Assembly: GCA_964352375.1 (NCBI GenBank)
Contig: CAYGSA010000020.1
Coordinates: 1-24,664 of the forward strand
Reading direction: 5' to 3'
DNA: 24,664 nucleotides
From: UBA1672 sp964352375
GTDB lineage: Bacteria > Pseudomonadota > Alphaproteobacteria > Micavibrionales > Micavibrionaceae
The notes below the pieces were generated by a model that saw nothing but the letters and a program-made list of their open reading frames with translations, was not told the DNA's origin and ran no database searches. The stretch's first letter is position 1, and the number at the start of each line of letters is the position of its first letter. Below, one piece after another: positions 7,380 through 15,199 of this stretch. The position numbers and the translations under genes are program-made.

Positions 7380-8603
7380 CTATCCCTCTACATCTTGTTT
7401 TACAATATCCCACACAGTACAAACAAGTTTATCGAGTGATCCTTCAGGAGTAAACACCTCACGCGCGCGTATCGCACCCTTATGCGCCTCAAACCAGGCA
7501 TCGCCGTTCTTACGAAATAAAATGATCGAGGCAATCAAATGCTCAACATCACCTTGAGGAATAACAACACCCGCCTTAAATTCGCTAATCACCCGCGCCG
7601 CTTCACACTCCTGCGGCCCAATAAAAATACAAGGCCGCCCAACCGCCAAAGCGGCATAGAGCTTACTCGGAACAACAAAACCAGCGGCCTCTCCTTTCAT
7701 AGTAATAAGATGCATATCCCCACCCTCAAGAACCTCCCATAAACGCGCAGCCGGCTGATAGGGTAAAAACCGGATATTATCCAGACCACGCCGAGAGCGC
7801 TCTTGCGCAATCTCGTCAAACCGCGGGCCATCCCCAACAAACACAAACTCAATATCATGATTATCATTTTGCAAACGCTCTGCCGCATTAAGAATGACCC
7901 CTGTCGGATGCACCAAACCAATGTTCCCAGCATAAAGAACACGAAAACGCTGCTTTAATTTTTTCTGTTTTGCAAACGGCTTTACATTACTGATTGCAGG
8001 TTTATCGCTCACCATAGAAGCATCATCAAGCTGCACAAGCTCCTTCTCAGGCCAATTTGCAACAACCGAGACCTTCTTCGCATCAAGCCCATCCTGAACA
8101 AGGTAAGCCTTCATACAGCGCCCACACACAATCACATGATCGCAGGCTTTCATCGCACCCCTGCGCAAATGCATCAAAAAATTCATTACAAGGCGCGGTG
8201 GCTTCATCCCCAAAGCAGGCATCACTTCAGGATAAATATCGTGACACCAATTCACATGACGACATTTTTTAAACTTCGCAACCAAAGAACCGAGATAAAC
8301 CAGCAAAGGCGGATCACTCATCGTCAGCAAAACATGACGCCGCTCCGAAAAAAGCGCGACAAAATACATCTTGATCCAAACCCAAACATACCCAAGCCCG
8401 CTTGCAGGCTTCTCCGCGCCCTTAACACGGATAATGCGAATACCCACTTCACGCGTCTCACCTGCAACCGGCCCAGAAGACAAAATCGTCACATGCCAGC
8501 CCTCACGCACAAAAGCTTTGGCCACATCTTGTAAAAGACGACCAGTCGCTCCGCGCACAGGCGGATAAACACGATTCATAATTAAGATTGTCGGTCTGCG
8601 CAT
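7380..8603 (-). CDS. family 4 glycosyltransferase, WbuB-like
   Basis: A 407-residue GT-B enzyme. The N-terminal Rossmann half opens with ILIMNRVYPPVRGATGRLL, containing the acceptor-side glycine loop, and has WCHDIYPE near residue 118. The C-terminal half starts around FRVLYAGNIG (~223), continues with FVFVGDGPRFDE, and has the donor-binding stretch EAAGFVVPSKLYAALAVGRP (~308-327). The second glutamate of the usual EX7E motif is not obvious, as in several WbuB-like enzymes. It probably extends the repeat unit of the surface glycan at the inner face of the membrane. It overlaps the upstream ligase gene by 22 bases and is followed 6 bases later by the Wzz-like gene. A second start (codon 9, MNRVYPP) is possible. 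Confidence 0.87.
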   Translation of the reverse strand: MRRPTILIMNRVYPPVRGATGRLLQDVAKAFVREGWHVTILSSGPVAGETREVGIRIIRVKGAEKPASGLGYVWVWIKMYFVALFSERRHVLLTMSDPPLLVYLGSLVAKFKKCRHVNWCHDIYPEVMPALGMKPPRLVMNFLMHLRRGAMKACDHVIVCGRCMKAYLVQDGLDAKKVSVVANWPEKELVQLDDASMVSDKPAISNVKPFAKQKKLKQRFRVLYAGNIGLVHPTGVILNAAERLQNDNHDIEFVFVGDGPRFDEIAQERSRRGLDNIRFLPYQPAARLWEVLEGGDMHLITMKGEAAGFVVPSKLYAALAVGRPCIFIGPQECEAARVISEFKAGVVIPQGDVEHLIASIILFRKNGDAWFEAHKGAIRAREVFTPEGSLDKLVCTVWDIVKQDVEG

Positions 8604-9814
8604 GTCCTCATATATACCAGTGAACCAGAGATCATTAAAAGCATCAATCCAAAATCGAGCGATTTAAAGCTGGCATAAAGTGTAAGATCAATCAAAATCG
8701 GGGCTAACAGAGCGAAACCAAGAACAGCGTTTTTCAAGATAACGCGCCCCAACCTCTCCAATAATCCAAGCATATAGGCAAAAGCGAGTAAAAAACCAAT
8801 AAGCCCTGTCTTCAAAAATATGCTAGAGAAAAAGTTATGCGTAAAATTAACGCTCAATCCACCCACTGCAGGGTTGTTAAACGCGCCGCCCCATCCTGTA
8901 CCAAAAACAAAGCTCAGCGGGTCCAGGGTGACAATCTCCCAAACCGCAACCATTTCTTGCGGGCGCATATTTAAGCCAACATCAGCCGTCTTTTGCAACA
9001 AAACCTGAAACACATGTAAAAAAGAAATATTGATAACCGCAAGACCAAAAAGACCAAGAATCATCGCATTCATCCCCCGAACAGGAGAGCGATAAAGAAT
9101 CAGCCCCTGTATAATCAAACCATAAAGAAACACCGCCCCTAAACTCGCCCGCTGCGCGGTCACAGCCATAGCTGCAACAGGCAATAAGGCAAGTGTCATG
9201 AAGCTCGCAAAAAGAACAAGGCGCCGCAGCGTCAAGCCACCAGCCACAACGTTTAAACTGCTGCCAATCAGAAACAACGCCGCAAAAAGAACCGTTGGCA
9301 TGTTCTCCAAATAAAGTAGCTCATCCCCACACCAAAACGAGCAATAAAAATCAAACCGCATCAATAAAGACCGCAGGGAAAATAGCAATCCAATCAAAAC
9401 AACAGCAACCAGCAAGCTCCGAAAATAATGCGGCCGCGCCCGAATAACCGGCAACGCAAATAACGGCAAAAATAAAAACAAAAACGGCACCAAATCACGC
9501 AAAATCGCTTGGAAACTATGTCCACCAAGCGTCGCAACCACCATTGGCGCCCCCAGACCATAGAGCAAAAAAACACGCCCAGCACTTTTCCAAAATCTCT
9601 GTATCCCCCGCCCAAGAACAATATTCGAAAAGCGCCCAAAACCAATGCTCAGCGCCAACAAAACACCCAGAAAAAGTTCAACAAAACCAAAAGAATCCGG
9701 CGTTGGTGACCCAAACAAACCATAAATCACACAGGCAGAAAAAAGAAAAATCACATGATAATCATAAGATTGAAAAGAAATCGGAAATATACGTCTATCC
9801 AAGGAGGCTTGCAT
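8582..9814 (-). CDS. O-antigen ligase/polymerase family membrane protein
   Basis: About 410 residues, almost wholly hydrophobic, with roughly ten to twelve predicted membrane helices. There is one larger central loop around the Wzy_C-like segment AVTAQRASLGAVFLYG, followed by a periplasmic loop (~265-320). The arginine-containing RAS motif next to a helix is typical of the WaaL/Wzy superfamily (PF04932), whose members either polymerise repeat units or ligate the finished chain. Sequence alone does not tell which. I used the ATG at 9814; an in-frame GTG at 9829 adds five residues, and neither has a good ribosome binding site. It follows the unknown coiled-coil gene by some 40 bases and overlaps the downstream GT4 gene by 22 bases. 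Confidence 0.82.
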   Translation of the reverse strand: MQASLDRRIFPISFQSYDYHVIFLFSACVIYGLFGSPTPDSFGFVELFLGVLLALSIGFGRFSNIVLGRGIQRFWKSAGRVFLLYGLGAPMVVATLGGHSFQAILRDLVPFLFLFLPLFALPVIRARPHYFRSLLVAVVLIGLLFSLRSLLMRFDFYCSFWCGDELLYLENMPTVLFAALFLIGSSLNVVAGGLTLRRLVLFASFMTLALLPVAAMAVTAQRASLGAVFLYGLIIQGLILYRSPVRGMNAMILGLFGLAVINISFLHVFQVLLQKTADVGLNMRPQEMVAVWEIVTLDPLSFVFGTGWGGAFNNPAVGGLSVNFTHNFFSSIFLKTGLIGFLLAFAYMLGLLERLGRVILKNAVLGFALLAPILIDLTLYASFKSLDFGLMLLMISGSLVYMRTCADRQS

Positions 9815-9856
9815 ACATGAGACTAACACATCAGAACGTCACAAAAAAGATAGCGA

Positions 9857-10510
9857 CTACTCTGAAGAATTAAACAGCTTCGCAGAGCCCTTCAAAACCT
9901 GAGCATTCTCCTGAGTACGCACACCTGACCTTGAATTTTTAACATCAGCCGAATCATTTTCTGAAGATTGAGCTGCTTGCAAAGCCTTCGCCTGCAAGGC
10001 TTTTTGTTCTTCTCTCATCCTATCACGATCACCACCATAACGCGCCATTTTAGCTTGGTATTCACGCTCCATTTTCAAACGTTGCGCTTCAAAATCCTTC
10101 ATCGCCTCAATCACAACTTTAGCCGTAGCTTTTTTGCGCTCATATTCATTTTGAAGCGCATAATCAATATCAGCCTGCTTATTCTCAAGGGCACTCGGCG
10201 ACAAAAGCCCCCATAATTTAGAAGGAACCTGCTGGGTCATCCCTATATTTCCATAGGATTGTATCCTCGCATCCAAACCACCATGAGAACTGGCATTAAT
10301 ATTACTATTAGACTGACGATTATAAAGAGTTGTAGGCCCCTTCCCGATATTCGAATTTTTTGATTTGTTAAAAATCGTGCGTTTGTCTGATGTAATTTGC
10401 CGCTTAGATTGACTATTCCAAACCTCGGCAGCACCAAGATCAGCGAAGGGATTTCCATCACTCACAACTAAAAAACCAACCAAACTCATTAATAAAATAG
10501 GGTGTTTCAT
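9857..10510 (-). CDS. unknown secreted or anchored coiled-coil protein
   Basis: I do not recognise this protein. Taking the ATG at 10510 gives 217 residues starting MKHPILLMSLVGFLVV, a short signal peptide or membrane anchor. The frame is open to 10570, but a likely promoter lies at 10548-10577, which argues against the longer form. The first part (~30-110) is rich in Asn, Ser, Gly and Gln, without cysteine, and looks flexible. Residues ~120-190 form a long charged helix (NEYERKKATAKVVIEAMKDF and on), probably a coiled coil. The tail is polar. It is the first gene of the minus-strand polysaccharide operon, so a role in the envelope or glycan export is plausible, but this is inferred only from position. 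Confidence 0.75.
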   Translation of the reverse strand: MKHPILLMSLVGFLVVSDGNPFADLGAAEVWNSQSKRQITSDKRTIFNKSKNSNIGKGPTTLYNRQSNSNINASSHGGLDARIQSYGNIGMTQQVPSKLWGLLSPSALENKQADIDYALQNEYERKKATAKVVIEAMKDFEAQRLKMEREYQAKMARYGGDRDRMREEQKALQAKALQAAQSSENDSADVKNSRSGVRTQENAQVLKGSAKLFNSSE

Positions 10511-10547
10511 ATCCTCAGCTCTCAAAATACCTAAAAACCTATAGGGT

Positions 10548-10577
10548 AGTATAGCAGGCATCCTCATCACTATGCAA
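10548..10577 (-). promoter_or_regulatory. candidate promoter of the minus-strand polysaccharide operon
   Basis: On the minus strand, TTGCAT (10572-10577), an 18-base spacer and TATACT (10548-10553) fit sigma-70 consensus moderately to well. The start would be near 10541, leaving a leader of about 30 bases before the ATG at 10510. A GAGAG/GAGG ribosome binding region falls within that leader. This fixes the shorter start of the first gene. Confidence 0.5.
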
Positions 10578-10693
10578 AAAAGATTCGCATTTAATGCATT
10601 CCAAAAACCAAAAATTAAACGATTTTTAAGACTTTCAGGACACTATGACTATAGTTATGAAAATAAAAAGCGTCACAAGCTAATGGAGTGATC

Positions 10694-11359
10694 ATGCTAG
10701 TCAATATTCTAGAGTTTCTAGACCACGCTGATATTAAAGAAGCACTCTACCCTGGAAAACGAATCGTAAAGTCATGCAAACAAATTGGCGAGTATAAGAA
10801 CCATTGCATCGTTATTGATTGGCGCGACCCGGAAACAATTCAATTAAACATCAGGCCAGGCCTGAGCGGCAAAATTCTTGCCCCAGAAATAACCAAACAA
10901 TATCCCGTCTGTTTTCAAATGCCAACAAGTGTAAAAATCAGCGTCCCAGGCAAAATAAAGAAGAAAAAAGAAGACGACGATGAAGAAGAAAAAGGAAAAA
11001 GCAGTGGCGGCGGAGGCGGTATAAAGCTTGCAAAGAAAAAACTTGAAGATGTAGAGTTTATAGGCTCACGCTTTGAAAAATCGGTGCAAGGAAAAATCCC
11101 CAAACTCGGTGAAATTAAAGAGATGATGATAATGGGCAGAGAGATCGCAAAAGAAGCCTTCGGAATCGCTTTTACAGAACTCACAAAACAAATCGCTCAC
11201 GCCAAAATCACAGTAACCGAGATCCTCGCAAAAGCAGCAGACCTTGTCACAAGGGTAGAACCACCAAGCTATATAAAGCCCAGCGGTCAAGAAACTGAGA
11301 AATACGAATATGATCGCGATAAAAACGCCGATATAGGGTTTAAAATGAGTCTCGTATAA
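10694..11359 (+). CDS. unknown protein with Lys/Asp/Glu and poly-Gly linker
   Basis: I do not recognise this gene. The ATG at 10694 is preceded by GGAG at 10685-10688 with 5-base spacing. An in-frame GTG at 10688 overlaps that ribosome binding site, so it is less likely. The product has 221 residues. An N-terminal globular-looking part (~1-90, ending QMPTSVKISVPG) is followed by a strongly charged linker of lysines, then aspartates and glutamates, then five glycines (~91-116). A helical C-terminal part follows (EIKEMMIMGREIAKEAFGIAF, KITVTEILAKAADLVTRV), with a polar tail. There is no signal peptide or membrane segment. The linker comes from a purine-rich tract at about 10958-11005. It is single-gene: divergent from the polysaccharide operon and closed by the hairpin terminator at 11381-11425. 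Confidence 0.8.
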   Translation: MLVNILEFLDHADIKEALYPGKRIVKSCKQIGEYKNHCIVIDWRDPETIQLNIRPGLSGKILAPEITKQYPVCFQMPTSVKISVPGKIKKKKEDDDEEEKGKSSGGGGGIKLAKKKLEDVEFIGSRFEKSVQGKIPKLGEIKEMMIMGREIAKEAFGIAFTELTKQIAHAKITVTEILAKAADLVTRVEPPSYIKPSGQETEKYEYDRDKNADIGFKMSLV

Positions 11360-11380
11360 CACGAACAAAATCCATACTTC

Positions 11381-11425
11381 AGGAGGAATCGCCAAAGTGC
11401 CCCACACTTTTGGCGATTTCTTTTT
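11381..11425 (+). terminator. Rho-independent terminator after the unknown gene
   Basis: AATCGCCAAAGTG (11387-11399) pairs with CACTTTTGGCGATT (11405-11418) across the loop CCCCA, giving a 13-bp stem with a single bulged T. It is followed by a T-rich run ending TTTTT at 11421-11425. AGGAGG at 11381-11386 can pair, with wobble, to the T-run, so the stem may extend. The hairpin begins 27 bases after the stop codon at 11359. It includes a GTG at 11397 that is in frame with the rhomboid gene. Confidence 0.75.
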
Positions 11426-11465
11426 GCACTTGCTCATAGGCTGGTCGACCTTTAAACATAAAGAT

Positions 11466-12221
11466 ATGGATAAAAACAATGACGACGATAATAAAATCAT
11501 AGAATTTCCCACCCCCAAGGAAAGGGAAGAGCGCGAGGACACCCTGCGCAAGCTGTATCGAGAAGAACAAAAACACCAAAAAAAAGTTCAAAAAGTCCCC
11601 TTCATGAATTGGGATAAAATCCCCCTCTTTACAAGAGCAATGCTTGGCGTATTAATCGCTATTCACGTCATCATAACGTTTGGCCTAAACGACACGCAAA
11701 CCTTGTGGCTGATTGAAAGTTTTGGCTTCACCCCCGCATTATATAGCGGCGCAATACCATGGAGCTGGAGCGCAGTCATCGCGCCTATCACAAGCCTCTT
11801 CATTCACGGCAGTTGGATGCATTTAATATTTAACATTGTCATGATGATGGCCATGGGCGTCTTCTGTGAGCGTCAATTCGGCGCAAAAATTACGCTCATC
11901 ATTTTCCTGCTGTGCGGCATAGCGGGCAACCTCGTCTATTTCGCATTAAGCCCAAACCTCATCATTCCAGTTATTGGCGCATCAGGAGCAATCAGCGGAC
12001 TATTTGCAGTCGCCTTTATGTTCATGATCGAAAGTGGACAAATGGGCCCTCAGATTCAGCGCCGCGGACCGCTCCCCCTCATTCTCCTGTGGAGCACAAT
12101 CATCATCGGCGTTGGTTTCATAAGCACAGACACTGCATGGCAATCCCATCTCGGCGGTTTCTTTAGCGGCATAACCCTCGTACAACTTCAAAAAAAAGGC
12201 ATAATAAAACTCTTTTGGTAA
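11466..12221 (+). CDS. rhomboid family intramembrane serine protease
   Basis: A 251-residue inner-membrane protease with about six helices and a soluble, charged N-terminus (~1-48). The catalytic serine is in GASGAISG in the fourth core helix (VIGASGAISGLFAVAF), and the catalytic histidine is in SHLGGFFSG of the last helix. The HGSWMHLIFNIVMMMAMG stretch supplies the family's conserved His and Asn of helix 2. Rhomboids cleave membrane proteins within or near the bilayer; the substrate here is unknown. I chose the ATG at 11466 (MDKNNDDDNKIIEFPTP), which lacks a strong ribosome binding site. An in-frame GTG at 11397 has a good AGGAGG 10 bases upstream, but both lie in a terminator hairpin and the extra 23 residues look non-native. 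It converges with the hemY gene, 21 bases away. Confidence 0.88.
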   Translation: MDKNNDDDNKIIEFPTPKEREEREDTLRKLYREEQKHQKKVQKVPFMNWDKIPLFTRAMLGVLIAIHVIITFGLNDTQTLWLIESFGFTPALYSGAIPWSWSAVIAPITSLFIHGSWMHLIFNIVMMMAMGVFCERQFGAKITLIIFLLCGIAGNLVYFALSPNLIIPVIGASGAISGLFAVAFMFMIESGQMGPQIQRRGPLPLILLWSTIIIGVGFISTDTAWQSHLGGFFSGITLVQLQKKGIIKLFW

Positions 12222-12242
12222 GGGGATAGTTTACGCCAACAA

Positions 12243-13610
12243 CTACGAAACCGATAATAATGGGACATTCATATCATTGAGATCAAGTCCAAGAAGCGAC
12301 GGCTCCTGCACGCGCCCTTGCGGAAAATCCCAAACGATTGTGTTAAATAATCCCTGATCAGAAATCGGAACCCATTCAGCATAAACACGCCCTGTAGAAG
12401 AACAAATCCAAACACGTTCACGCGGCGCATCCGCAGCTTTCTCCAGCCAGACACGTACAGCCTTATTATCATGTGTCGCACGCTCTTCCAAACGCGCCCA
12501 CAATTTATAGAGGTTAACATTTGGACGAACACTCTCTGCTTTTAGCAAATACTTACGCGCCTCACCCCATAAACCTTCTTGCACAAGAATACTCGCAAGT
12601 GCTTGCAACCCCTCAACGCTCTGGGGATTAAAGGACAGAAGCCTCTCAAACCAACGCACACGACCCATCGATTTATCATCAGAACGACCCTGATAGGCAT
12701 CATCCCAAAGCGCGGTCAAAGCAGGGTGCGGTTGTTTTTTCCACGCCTTTTCAACAATAGAAGATGCAGCCTTAAACTTACCACGCTCAACATACATACG
12801 CCCTAAACGTACAACCGCAGGAATGAACGATGGATCGGTTTTATGAGCTTTTTGCAAACAGCGGAACAACTCAACCTCATCATTTTGCCCCTTTGCGTCA
12901 TCCGCCTGCGCAAGCAACATCGCTACACGATCACGTCCCGCTTTATCAGAAGTAATAACACCTGCTTTTTCCGCACGATAAAGCACATTAAGCGCAGATT
13001 TCCAGTTATGGAGACGGAGTTCAAGGTCATAAACAAGACTCAAAATCCAACCTTGCTTAGGATAAGTTTCGAGCGCCTTATGCCCAAGCTCAAGCGCACT
13101 TTTATAATCTCCATGATCAAGAGCCGACTGCAAAAGACCGCGCACCCCAAGAAACGAAGTATCTTTATCCTCCATAAGCGCCATAAACGCCTTAGAGGCC
13201 ACCAAATCCTCACCACGCAAACGCGCCGCCTGCGCCTCTAATAATTTCGGCAAAGCATGCCCCTCACCCAATAAATACTGTGCCCGTTTCGCCTGATAGC
13301 TCGCCCCCCTAACATCACCCGCAGCAACTGCAGAAAGGCCAATAGCCATCGCTTTAAGGCCCTTTTCTTTGCCCGTCATATCACGATAACGAACCATAGT
13401 CTTGGGCATATCCAAAACAGCCTTAATAAAACTAAAAACAATAATCCCAAGCACAACAAGAACAAACAGCGCAAAGATAAACATGCCAATATGAAACGTC
13501 AGCTTATAATCGAGCCAATCAATTCTTATCGTCCCCGGATTGTCCGCGATCCAAACAACAGCCGCAACAACAAGAGCAATTTTAATCAGAGTAATAAGCG
13601 TACGAATCAT
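12243..13610 (-). CDS. hemY: HemY-like heme biosynthesis-associated TPR membrane protein
   Basis: A 455-residue protein of the proteobacterial HemY type (HemY_N, PF07219), unrelated to the Gram-positive protoporphyrinogen oxidase of the same name. Two membrane helices at ~5-22 and ~40-62 enclose a short segment with the family's DNPGTIRIDWLDYKL. The rest is cytoplasmic-type helical TPR repeats (for example ALDHGDYKSALELGHKALETYP and VRLGRMYVERGKFKAASSIVE). The exact biochemical role of HemY is unsettled; in proteobacteria it is encoded with hemC, hemD and HemX or mitofilin-like genes, as here. An AGGAGA ribosome binding site lies about 8 bases before the ATG. It starts 50 bases after the mitofilin-like gene and is probably the last gene of the operon. 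Confidence 0.88.
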   Translation of the reverse strand: MIRTLITLIKIALVVAAVVWIADNPGTIRIDWLDYKLTFHIGMFIFALFVLVVLGIIVFSFIKAVLDMPKTMVRYRDMTGKEKGLKAMAIGLSAVAAGDVRGASYQAKRAQYLLGEGHALPKLLEAQAARLRGEDLVASKAFMALMEDKDTSFLGVRGLLQSALDHGDYKSALELGHKALETYPKQGWILSLVYDLELRLHNWKSALNVLYRAEKAGVITSDKAGRDRVAMLLAQADDAKGQNDEVELFRCLQKAHKTDPSFIPAVVRLGRMYVERGKFKAASSIVEKAWKKQPHPALTALWDDAYQGRSDDKSMGRVRWFERLLSFNPQSVEGLQALASILVQEGLWGEARKYLLKAESVRPNVNLYKLWARLEERATHDNKAVRVWLEKAADAPRERVWICSSTGRVYAEWVPISDQGLFNTIVWDFPQGRVQEPSLLGLDLNDMNVPLLSVS

Positions 13611-13660
13611 GAAATTCTCTCCTAAAGAAGCTATCCTAACAGCCGTGCTTTACAATCACA

Positions 13661-15199
13661 CTACTCTTTCCCAAGAAGCTCTGAACCACCAAGAAGACCG
13701 TCACCAAAATTAAGCTCTATAGCTTTTTCAAGAGCACTCTGCACAGAACGCACATTCAGCGCGGCCTCAACCTGTTTCATCCAAGGGCGAAGGGGATCGA
13801 GTTCTTTGGCACGCAGGTTTTTCTTAAGATAGGCCAAGGCATCCTCCCAGCGGCCCATATTAAACATATCCTGCGCCTCCTTGACTGTGGCTTGCGTTTC
13901 AGTCCCTGTCAAAAGCTCACCATTCTTTTCAACCTGTAGAATTTCATTAAAACGCGCAGAAAGCTTTTCAGAAAAGGAAACATCCTCTCCTCGCAAAGAC
14001 GCCGTTACAACATCCCCCGCAACACTTTGTAATTCTTGCCTCAACCCCCCCGCAGATAAAATACCGTTCCTTGAATAAGGCGCAATTTTCTGCAAAGAAT
14101 TGCGTAATTCAGTATTATCCTCATCCACCATATTCATTAAAAGCTGCAAATCAGAATCAAAAGACTCCTCAGGCCTATTCAATGCAGAACGCATCTGCGT
14201 CATCGCAAGCAACATTGATGCAGCCTTAAGCTCGTCTTTTGGAACATTCCCCAAAGATTCCTGCAAGGCGGCATTCTTGGAACGCGCAGCATCCAAAGCA
14301 TTATTAATATAACCATCATCCTGCCCCTTGCTGCTCTTAAAAATCGGCAAAAGCACAGCAACAGAGTTATCCAAAGACGCGCTTCCCTCATCCGAAGCGC
14401 GCATCGCATCAAATCGGGGCAATAAAGCTGCAAATATACTGTTATTACTGGCAACTTCTGAAACATAGATCTGCAGCCGTTCAACACGCTTATCCAGCTG
14501 AGTGCCCTCACGAACATATTGCGCCGTTTCTTGCGCTTTTTCAGCCGCATAAGACCCGGCAAGTTGCGTTTGGCGCTTTAAAGATTCCAATTGCCCAGAC
14601 CAATCCTCAGACACAAGCCCCTTAAAATTAGACTGGTCTTCTTTAACGGCATTCAAACCATTCTCGATCTCATAAAGCTCTTGCTCTAGGGAATTCAGCC
14701 GCGCTTCACGCTCCCCCAATTCTTCATATTTGGGCCAAAGCACAACGGCAAAAGCACCCAGCACCAATAAAAGAAGGCACGCTGCAATAGCTACACTTTT
14801 TGTAATTGCACGACGCTCCGACTCAACCGAAAGCTCCGTGTAGGATGAAGCAGGAATAGGCGAGGAATCTGTTACACGCTGCTCTGCTTTAACATTAAGG
14901 CTCGATGGAATATCAAACTCAACAATACTGTCACTATCTTGTTCTGCCTCGACGCCCTCATTCTCCTGAATGACCACCTTAGGGGCATCATCAAGGAAAG
15001 ATTGAAGATCAACATTATGCTCTTTCGCCGCTACAAGAAGGGCGTCACGGCGTGTTCCAGGAATGACATTACGCTTTTTCCAACCCTGAACTGTCGTAAC
15101 AGCTATACCCGTTTTCGTCGCCATAGGCCTAATACCGCCGAACGCTTCAATGATATCATGTGCATTTTCAATAGGTTTGCGTTTAATCGGATTGCTCAT
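13661..15199 (-). CDS. mitofilin/Mic60-like membrane protein with N-terminal helix-turn-helix
   Basis: A 512-residue protein. Residues ~13-66 look like a Cro/YdaS-type helix-turn-helix (IIEAFGGIRPMATKTGIAV, then TTVQGWKKRNVIP, then ALLVAAKEHNVDL), similar to the small HTH domain annotated as carph-isopro in some alphaproteobacterial proteins. An acidic, serine-rich linker (~73-128) leads to one membrane helix at ~134-154. Coiled-coil segments follow (~156-240), then a long helical periplasmic region. The C-terminal ~75 residues (AQDMFNMGRWEDALAYL and on) resemble the mitofilin signature of alphaproteobacterial Mic60/COG4223 proteins, which sit beside hemD and hemY. In those, the periplasmic domain shapes inner-membrane invaginations or contacts the outer membrane. 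An AAAGGA site lies about 8 bases before the ATG. The start overlaps hemD by 17 bases. Confidence 0.8.
   Translation of the reverse strand: MSNPIKRKPIENAHDIIEAFGGIRPMATKTGIAVTTVQGWKKRNVIPGTRRDALLVAAKEHNVDLQSFLDDAPKVVIQENEGVEAEQDSDSIVEFDIPSSLNVKAEQRVTDSSPIPASSYTELSVESERRAITKSVAIAACLLLLVLGAFAVVLWPKYEELGEREARLNSLEQELYEIENGLNAVKEDQSNFKGLVSEDWSGQLESLKRQTQLAGSYAAEKAQETAQYVREGTQLDKRVERLQIYVSEVASNNSIFAALLPRFDAMRASDEGSASLDNSVAVLLPIFKSSKGQDDGYINNALDAARSKNAALQESLGNVPKDELKAASMLLAMTQMRSALNRPEESFDSDLQLLMNMVDEDNTELRNSLQKIAPYSRNGILSAGGLRQELQSVAGDVVTASLRGEDVSFSEKLSARFNEILQVEKNGELLTGTETQATVKEAQDMFNMGRWEDALAYLKKNLRAKELDPLRPWMKQVEAALNVRSVQSALEKAIELNFGDGLLGGSELLGKE

Noticed and set aside
11397..11465. Longer rhomboid start at GTG 11397
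   Set aside because: Despite the AGGAGG upstream, the codons lie in a terminator stem and the added residues do not resemble a rhomboid N-terminus. Kept only as a finding.
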